64,000 bases of DNA from Liriodendron chinense. Taxonomy: Eukaryota; Streptophyta; Magnoliopsida; Magnoliales; Magnoliaceae. Shown piece after piece: positions 57,665-64,000 of this stretch. Below the pieces are notes generated by a model. The model was not told the DNA's origin. It ran no database searches and saw only the letters and a list, made by a program, of their open reading frames with translations. Location of the stretch: the NCBI GenBank assembly GCA_003013855.2, contig ML058384.1:18920176-18984175 (forward strand), given 5' to 3'. Position 1 is the stretch's first letter. Each line of letters begins with the position of its first letter. A program made the translations under genes and the position numbers.

Positions 57665-59029
57665 CCCACTGATAAGTACCTAATATTGTATAATTAACCC
57701 TGGTTGTTAAGAGCAATATCATTGTTTTTCTGGTTAATTATCCCTCATTAGGTTAATTTTCTGTCTTCAGGTGTTCAGGAGAGGTTGGACAAGATCCAAG
57801 CCAATCAAGGCGCTTTAACGTCCAAAAGAAATCAAGATCGAAGGAGATTAGGAGAGGTTGTGGATGATACAAGCTCAAAGGTGACCCCTGATCAATATCA
57901 AGCCGAAGGCGAGACTGTTTTCTAAAGAGGATATTGAGATTTGAGGCCTAGAAGGCCAAGCGCTTTCAGATCTTGAGTGCACATGTTGGCATCCACGTAC
58001 TTCACATGATGAACCTGTGTGATCAATGGATGAGCGGCCCACTCAATGCCAACGTCCAGAAATTTATATCCAACAGGCTTGGACGACTCCATCTCCACCG
58101 TTCAATCCACTCGTGCTGGCCCAGCTCGAACATCCATCCAACTGTCCAGCAATGGGCGTCTGTCCAAACTCCAGAATATGGTGGACCCCACGTACCATCA
58201 TCAGTGCACAGATCGGCAGCAAGTGCTGATCCAGCTCCAACAGACAGCAAGGTGGACTCCACCATTCTCTTATCCAACGTCCCTGCTCTGCCTCTAATCC
58301 CAGTCGTCTATCAGTCCAAGCAATGGACGTCCCACCTTCATCAGCGTTCCAGGCGTGCAGCTGTTTGCTGCCCTCCAATCAGTGCCCAGCACTCTGATCA
58401 GTGTCCAAGCCTTCCGGCTATCATGTGGACCCTGCCAATCCAACGCTGCATCTGTGGAGATCCCGTCCAAGGCAGCAACTGATTTTAGCCGTCCATCTGA
58501 TGGATTTGATCACACGTTACCAGCCACAAAGTCAGCACGTACAGCTCATTGTGACCATCTATCCAAAGTCCAGCAAGATGATCATCCGTCCACATACAGC
58601 AGCGAGATGCTGACCCTCAACCGTCCATTCACCAGATCAGATCCATCGTCAATCAGCTGACATCAAAGCTCTCCACCAGCTCCTTGCACGTCCACAGCAA
58701 CCATCTCCAGCGTCCATCACAGTAGGTGGACCACCACGTCAATGGCCAGGATAATCACAAGTGATAATCAGTTACTGAAGGAGTTCCAACGTCCCAGCTA
58801 CACATGACAGCAGTTCAAACTGATCAGCAACTCTAACATCATCTGCTCCATCTATCCGTCAACGTACAATGATCCATAGCTGTCCATTCAATTCATCAGT
58901 GGGCCCATTGCAACTGCCTTCACTCCAGCTAAGATGAACCACACACTAAAACCATCATCCAGCAAGGTGGGCTGCACCATCAATGCCAATAATGGAGAAA
59001 CCTCCCATCTCCCAAACAAGCAAGAGAGG

Positions 59030-59030
<1 letters not shown>

Positions 59031-59079
<49 letters not shown>
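59031..59079. repeat. (CT)n microsatellite
   Basis: About 24 CT units in the U3-like part of the solo LTR. Confidence 0.95.
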
Positions 59080-59082
<3 letters not shown>

Positions 59083-59356
59083 CAACACATGTGTAAGGCT
59101 TGGAATGCCACCTCATCATCCAAGCCTCACTCCATTCCCAAACCAAAAAAAAAAAAATCTGCTTTGGGTTTGGAGTGCCACCTAGGCTTGGAGTACTTTT
59201 CTTGCCACATGTCCATCTAAGCCTAACTCCAAGCCCGAACCTAAAAGAAAAGTTTGATTTGGGCACTCCAAGCTTAACTCCATTCCCAAACCTAAAAAAA
59301 AAAAAATCTTCTTTGGGTTTGGAGTGCCACCTAGGCTTGGGAACCTCTTAAAAGTC

Positions 59357-59364
59357 TATAAAAG
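59357..59364 (+). promoter_or_regulatory. Candidate TATA box of the third-family LTR
   Basis: TATAAAAG followed by GAGGCAATCCC. The sister LTR has a TATA-like site at the equivalent place (37328-37336, minus strand). Confidence 0.65.
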
Positions 59365-59679
59365 GAGGCAATCCCTTCTCATTCTCATCATCCCATCCCT
59401 CAAATCCCATTCTCTACAACTCCTCTCTTCTCTTCTTTAGTTTTTTTTTCTTTCTTTCATTTGTAGTGTAGAGCAGTGTAGAATTTTCTTTCTTAGTGAG
59501 TTTTAGTCTTTCATTGTAGCATGGTTGGCTAAACCTCTAACTAAGGCTAAGGGTGAAGCCTTTGAAGAAATTTGCAAGTTATGGTTCTTTTGGTTCAACA
59601 TTGTGTGGTGTAAATGTTGGAGTTTTCTTTGGTTGATTGGTTCGGTTATCCGCCTCGGTAGACACTATTGTTGTGTAAA

Positions 59680-60090
59680 GCCCCTTGATCCATCGTCAAC
59701 TCCAGGCACGTTGGATGCTTGGGATCCCTTACACACTAATTAGCTAGTTCATGATCGATAAAGTCCCTTGATCCATCGTCGACTCCGGGCATATTGGATG
59801 TTTTGGATTCCCTACGGTCATCAAGCTAGTGCAGGTAAAGTCATCGATCTGTAAAATACCTTGATCCATTGTAGACTCCGGGCACATTGGATGCTTTGGA
59901 TTCCCTACGATCGATAGACGAGATCTTAACGGTTGGATCGGTCAATCAAAGCCTCCTATCTTGTAAGTATGCATTTGATCGTATGAATTGTGATCTTATC
60001 GGTTGACTTGTTGGCAAAGTTGTTGATCTGTACAATTCCTTAATCCATTGTCGACTCCGGGCACAGTGGATGCTTGGAATTCCCTGCGAT
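59680..60090. repeat. Four diverged direct repeats in R/U5
   Basis: Each copy contains TTGATCCATCGTCGACTCC, GGGCAC.TTGGATGCTT and GGATTCCCTACG; starts are near 59686, 59766, 59862 and 60040. The same set appears reversed at 36600-37040 in the sister LTR, so it is an ancestral feature of the family. Confidence 0.85.
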
Positions 60091-60473
60091 CAACTAACGA
60101 GTGCTTCATGGTCAAATCAATCGGTTCAGATCACCATCTTTTTGAAAGATGCAAATGGTTTAACTGTTTCATCTTCCAATTAGAATGAATCTTTATTCAA
60201 TTCCAGTTGAGTTATAGTTGGACCAATAAATCAAATCTTGTGAATGAATCAAAGGTGGATCCCTGATGCTTTAGCCCCTTTTCTATTTTTGTCTTTCACC
60301 ATACACAACTTGCTCCACTCTCATGGATAATTAAGATTTTATCTCTCCCACCTAAACTAATTCCTCTGAGTGTTCTTAACCCCAATCCCTCTGGATCGAC
60401 CTCGGTCTTACCGAGTATTTTACTACTTCGCTACATGCACTTGGGTGTGCAATCTTCGGGTTGTAGCACCCAC

Positions 60474-61669
60474 CTTTGGCTATAATGTTGGTAGAGATAG
60501 TTGGATGAATGGGGGACCATACCTCCAAATCTCATGTCCTAACCCAGCCAAACTCACCCTTGTAAGCCCCAATCCATAGCCTAGCTCAAGCCTGAACCCA
60601 GTCAACTCACCCCTAAATATTAGCCCAAAAAAACCCCTATAAGAAAAACCAGTAAAAAAATAAAAAAAAGAGTCAAACTTGGTAAGTCAACCCACTGAGT
60701 CAAATCACCGAGTCAACTCACTGGGTCAGTCCAGCCCACGCACCCAGTCAACTTGCCGTGTCAAAACCCATCTTTTTAAACCCAGTCAACTCACCTGGTT
60801 CCGAGCCACGATTTTGGAGCAGGTCCGTACCTCGAACCTCCGGCTTTACTGCTTCAGGTTCGGGGGCCGTACGCTCCAAAGCTGGAGCAGCGTGTCCGTA
60901 CGGGTAGCCCCCAGGGTGCCGCCCAAGCATATTTATGGAAGTTTCCACTCTCCGCTGCTATAAATATCCTCGCCCCTTCTCATTCACAGCATCCACTTCC
61001 CATCTCTTCAGCCCGAGAGTTTCGAGTTCATCTCCATCCCTTTAACCCATTCCTCCACTAAGGAGAGCCCGAGTGAGAAGAGCCTAGCCCTGGTCCAGTC
61101 CAGCCTGACCCTGGTCTAAGTCTCTCAAGCTATCCAAGTCTTGATCTAGCCACTCGAAGCAAACCCTTGCGACACCTCCGTCCATCCAACTACACTTTTA
61201 CTAGCATCATCTCATTTGCATCTTGCATAAGTGCAACATTTACTTTTCTTCCAACCCCCTTGCTTATAATATCACTGCAAACACTTTGATTATTCAAATA
61301 CACAGCATGCATCCCGCATAAAGCACCTGTTAGTTCGAGCGTATGCTCTGGGCTTGCCTGTTAATGGAAACCTACCCATCAGAAACTCTTACTGTTCAGA
61401 CCTACATTCATACATCATATCATTCATGAGAATGTACGAGGATTAAATCAGACTTTTAAGTATTAGTTCGATTCTATGAAGTAGAGACCGTACTTCGGTA
61501 TGGGCAGTGTGGGGTGCTTAACATTTTCCCACCCTGTAACCGTGATCCCTTACCTCGAATCTCCGGCCGCAGATCAAAATGAGTCATTTTAGAGGAAGAA
61601 ATTTTCAGATTCTCTTCTCTAACGTTTCTACGGGGTCTAGCCGACTGTAGATTCGAAGTAACTGGCTAG
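60474..61669 (+). mobile_element. Tat-like gypsy 5' LTR, left boundary unknown
   Basis: The sequence ends at a PBS-like TGGCGACTCTGG (61671-61682). A TATA box (GCTATAAATATCC, about 60957-60969) lies ~700 bp upstream. The upstream part has several GAGTCAACTCAC/CCCAGTCAACT repeats (60680-60800). The left end lies somewhere after the CCCAC TSD at 60473; no TG start could be fixed. Confidence 0.5.
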
Positions 61670-61670
61670 T

Positions 61671-61682
61671 GGCGACTCTGGT
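61671..61682 (+). other. Tat-type primer binding site
   Basis: TGGCGACTCTGG resembles the TGGCGACTC site typical for Tat-lineage elements. It is ~350 bp before the gag start. Confidence 0.6.
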
Positions 61683-62029
61683 CTTATACGAACTCATCCA
61701 AATATATCCAACTTAACACGACAATCGAGAAAAAGCCGTCGAGAACGAGGTGAGCTAGTGGCACAAACGGTGATTTGCGCGCACGCACCCTTTTCCGAAA
61801 GAGAGGGTCGGGAGTGCGGAGAGGTGAGCGTCCACAGAATAACAACTCTGCTCGGGATACGCTAGTCCCACTAGTCGTGATCCAACTTGAAAAACAGAAT
61901 CCCTCTCGTACTTGAAAGTTATTAGTCCTCATACAATCTCATCTACATAGCATTCTATCCAAAAATAAAAAAAAAACAGAAAAGCACAAAACCCAAAAAA
62001 AGCGAGAATAGAGTGCATTCCTCACCATT

Positions 62030-63164
62030 GTGCCTCCTCGAGCTCAACGTCTTCGGAAACAACTTCCCTTCCGCAGTATAATCCGCACTCAAGCTCAGCA
62101 AGCCATGTTCGACCACGAAGAGGAAGCTCACCGCTTCCCTGCCCTCGACATGGCCGAAGCGCAACCTCCAGTGCAACAACCAGTTGAGAATACGCCAATC
62201 ATACAAGAATTAGCACAAGGAATGAGAGCAATGCAAGAAATGATCTTGCAATTCATACAAGCACAAGCTACCGCAGCAGTCAACAATCAAGTTGGCCCAG
62301 TTCAACAATCTCAGCAGCCATGCCGGGTCCCTCTAGCCTCCAGTTCAAATCAAGCACAACCATTGGAGTCTACCCAAGACTACCGACAACAGCCATCTCA
62401 ACCCTTTGCTATGGGGCATCCTCCTTAGTACCTTCCCGAGACGACAAGGCCGTCTTAGAGCATTCCCATCGCAGGGACTTCCAATCAGCTTCCAGTCAAT
62501 CTCGCAAACAACAATCTCAGTAGATTCCAACATGTCCCTGCTGATGGGATCCCTTTCCTTTCCCAGCATGTCCTTGCCGATGGGACCTTTACTCAATTTC
62601 AGTACATCCTCGCCGATGGGATTTTAATTTAATTTCTAGCAGCAGGGACAGCACTGGCGAATGCCCACAATGGGGGTCAGTGTCAAGTCCATATCAATCA
62701 GCGGACAGTGGCGAATACCTAACAAGGGGGTCACTTCCCAGCATCTCAGCCTCCTACAAATAGGAGCACTTTTCAATTTCAGCACATCCCCGTCGATGGG
62801 TTTCCAGTTAATTTTCAGCAATCTTCAATTCAGCAAACTCCAGTTAATTTTCAGCAATCTTCAATCCAGCAATCTCCAGTTAATTTCCACCAAGTTCCAA
62901 TTCAACATTTATTACAGTCTCCAGTTCAATTACAGTCATTTCAAGCGCAAGTTCGTCAAAATCCAGTTCAATCATCGAATCAATTTCAGCAACCCACGGT
63001 TGCCTTTCAGCAAGCCCATAGGGTCGAAGACATCGACCACTATGCCGAAGAAGAACGTGCCTTACTCCGAGAGGCACCAATCGTTCGAGCAGATCATGCA
63101 GGACTAGACGAGTTGCGGGAGCATTTCAGATCTTGCAAAATCAACTTCAACAACAATAAGTAAT
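62030..63164 (+). pseudogene. Tat-like gag N-terminal region, glutamine-rich, broken
   Basis: It begins MPPRAQRLRKQ and stays open for 132 codons, with IIQELAQGMRAMQEMILQFI (a helical segment) and Q/P-rich stretches. A stop at 62426 is followed in the same frame by further coding-like sequence with stops near 62453 and 62624, including repeated VNFQQSSIQQ units (62810-62890), until EERALLREAPI and a stop at about 63162. The start was chosen as the first ATG-like codon in the open frame after the leader (GTG at 62030 is written; an internal ATG at 62104 is an alternative). Confidence 0.65.
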
Positions 63165-63174
63165 CGATCTACCT

Positions 63175-63360
63175 TCGACCAAGTTAAGAGACTTGTGTCC
63201 TTTTCCAAATGCCCAGATACCTCAAAATTTTGAGGTATCAAAATTCAAAAGATACGATGACAGCAGTTGTCCCACAGCACATCTCAAGGCTTTCTGTGGA
63301 GAGCTGTGTGTTAATGTCAGATTTTGTAACGAGATCCTCCGGCTTTTCTCCTTCACTCCA
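63175..63360 (+). pseudogene. Tat-like gag core fragment
   Basis: Reads LCPFPNAQIPQNFEVSKF then KRYDDSSCPTAHLKAFCGEL, the conserved N-terminal block of Tat/Ogre-lineage gag (usual form: FP-x-x-x-x-P-x-x-F-K-x-P-x-F-x-K-Y-D-G). It is cut at about 63360, where LTR-like sequence of another element starts; the rest of gag and pol are missing. Confidence 0.75.
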
Positions 63361-64000
63361 GCAGGGATTTCCACCACCAGACCTGAAGCAAGACAGCGAA
63401 TAAGGGTGGCTGGGGACCAGCCGTTAGCCCTCCGACGCTTAAGTTAGGCCACAGAAGAGAAGCCAAGCAAAACGGGACCAAGATTGAATGATGTGTACGT
63501 ACCTCCTCTTCAATGGAGCCATTCCCTTATATAGATCTGAAGCCATCCAATCTGTTACGTGAGATGTCGAAATCCCGTTGATGTCGCATACGATACTGAG
63601 AATCCGCTGATTTCGTGGGATAAGATCCTATCTTTTTAGTCAGATCCAACCCAATGACTTATTTCAACAATCACGCCCCTAGATGGTAATCCCTTGAAAT
63701 CCGGCTGGATCCGGCCGGAAGCCATAGTTGGAGTCAAGGCCTCCGAAAAGGAAGGAGACGCCCGTAGCTGGGAAATGGCCTCCGAAAAGGAAGGAGACGC
63801 CCGTAGCTGGGAGTCATGGCCTCTGAAAAGGAAGGAGACGCCCGTAGTAAAGCTGCTCGCAGGTTAAAATGTGGTCGCGAGTCCAAGTACATATTTTGGG
63901 TGTAATATCTTTCAACGACTTGTGAGAAGGTCTGCTCGCGGATCGAGCTTTGCCGTATTTGAAATCCATGACTCCTGACCAGATGATCTCGAGAGTCGAA
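63361..64000. mobile_element. LTR-like fragment related to the left-edge Tat-like LTR
   Basis: Contains GCTGCTCGCA (63852), GTCTGCTCGCGGATCGAG (about 63931) and sequence in the style of 380-1577, including an inverted TATA-like TTATATAGATCTG near 63531. It is probably a minus-strand LTR extending off the window. Its left edge truncates the Tat-like gag. Confidence 0.5.
63738..63849. repeat. Three ~41-bp tandem units
   Basis: Units of GGCCTCCGAAAAGGAAGGAG followed by ACGCCCGTAGCTGGGA, the third one ending in GTAGTAAAGCTG. Confidence 0.9.

Larger units (their letters stand above)
57670..60468 (+). mobile_element. Solo LTR of the third gypsy family with TSD CCCAC
   Basis: Starts TGATAAGTACCTAATATTGT and ends CTTCGGGTTGTAGCA, 2799 bp, flanked by perfect CCCAC (57665-57669 and 60469-60473). 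It is homologous along its length to the minus-strand solo LTR at 36256-39030. It has a TATA box (TATAAAAG, 59357-59364), a CT microsatellite (59031-59079), two ~68-bp copies of a GGGTTTGGAGTGCCACCTAG block each preceded by an A-run (59130-59200 and 59276-59345), and four diverged copies of TTGATCCATCGTCGACTCCG (59685-60070). The 57.9-58.9 kb part is rich in CCGTCCA/GTCCA short repeats. No PBS, PPT or pol inside. Confidence 0.92.

Noticed and set aside
1..64000. tRNA, rRNA, snRNA or intact host genes
   Set aside because: I looked for tRNA-like cloverleaf landmarks, rRNA conserved blocks and long non-transposon exons, and saw none that I could support by eye. A dedicated tRNA and protein-homology search would be needed to exclude short ones.

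Overview
This is a window of a large, repeat-rich angiosperm genome. The evidence is plant-type LTR retrotransposons throughout (Athila-like and Tat-like Ty3/gypsy, SIRE-like Ty1/copia), initiator-Met-tRNA and Athila/Tat-type primer binding sites, GT-AG introns in a degraded gene, GA/CT and TA microsatellites and a MITE-like element. The abundance of GTGGGCCCAC-type sequence reminds me of magnoliid genomes, but that is an impression, not a demonstration. I find no intact host gene, no tRNA or rRNA gene and no CRISPR. Only one long undamaged coding frame has a recognisable function, the gag of a gag-only retrotransposon.

Layout. Positions 1-5.6 kb are old Tat-like gypsy debris: a minus-strand LTR with a 39-bp tandem array, a PBS, and a reverse-transcriptase fragment. 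Positions 5.6-26.8 kb are one degenerate plus-strand Athila-like element (5' LTR 5594-6700; gag, protease, RT/RNase H and integrase relics 18.9-24.2 kb; 3' LTR 25405-26790). It is split by two later insertions: a 5.8-kb gag-only (TR-GAG type) SIRE-like element (6995-12793, TSD TTATG) and a 6.0-kb minus-strand solo LTR (12843-18869, TSD GAAGG). Just beyond the Athila 3' LTR lies a second solo LTR of the same 6-kb family in the opposite orientation (26882-32986, TSD GATCC). Together the two form a 6-kb inverted repeat around an 8-kb spacer.

Positions 33-39.9 kb are unclassified repeat DNA interrupted by two more solo LTRs (34083-36031, TSD GTTTC; 36256-39030, minus). Positions 39.9-43.0 kb hold SIRE-like LTR and internal fragments in inverted orientation. 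Positions 43.0-50.8 kb are a minus-strand Athila-like 3' half, with a 3.16-kb insertion in RNase H flanked by TSD CAGAG. Positions 50.8-52.5 kb hold a broken Ulp1-type cysteine protease gene with introns. This is followed by a ~1.1-kb minisatellite of 20-bp units, a MITE-like element, a degraded ORF, another solo LTR (57670-60468, TSD CCCAC), and a Tat-like LTR/PBS/gag relic that runs into further LTR sequence at the right edge.

The main results are five solo LTRs (four with perfect 5-bp TSDs) making up about 31% of the window, the gag-only element, a palindromic GACCGGTC cassette shared by unrelated LTR families, and 6-kb LTRs built partly of internal repeats. I see no convincing evidence of a wholly new functional system. 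The palindromic cassette and the 6-kb LTR family are the best candidates for something undescribed.
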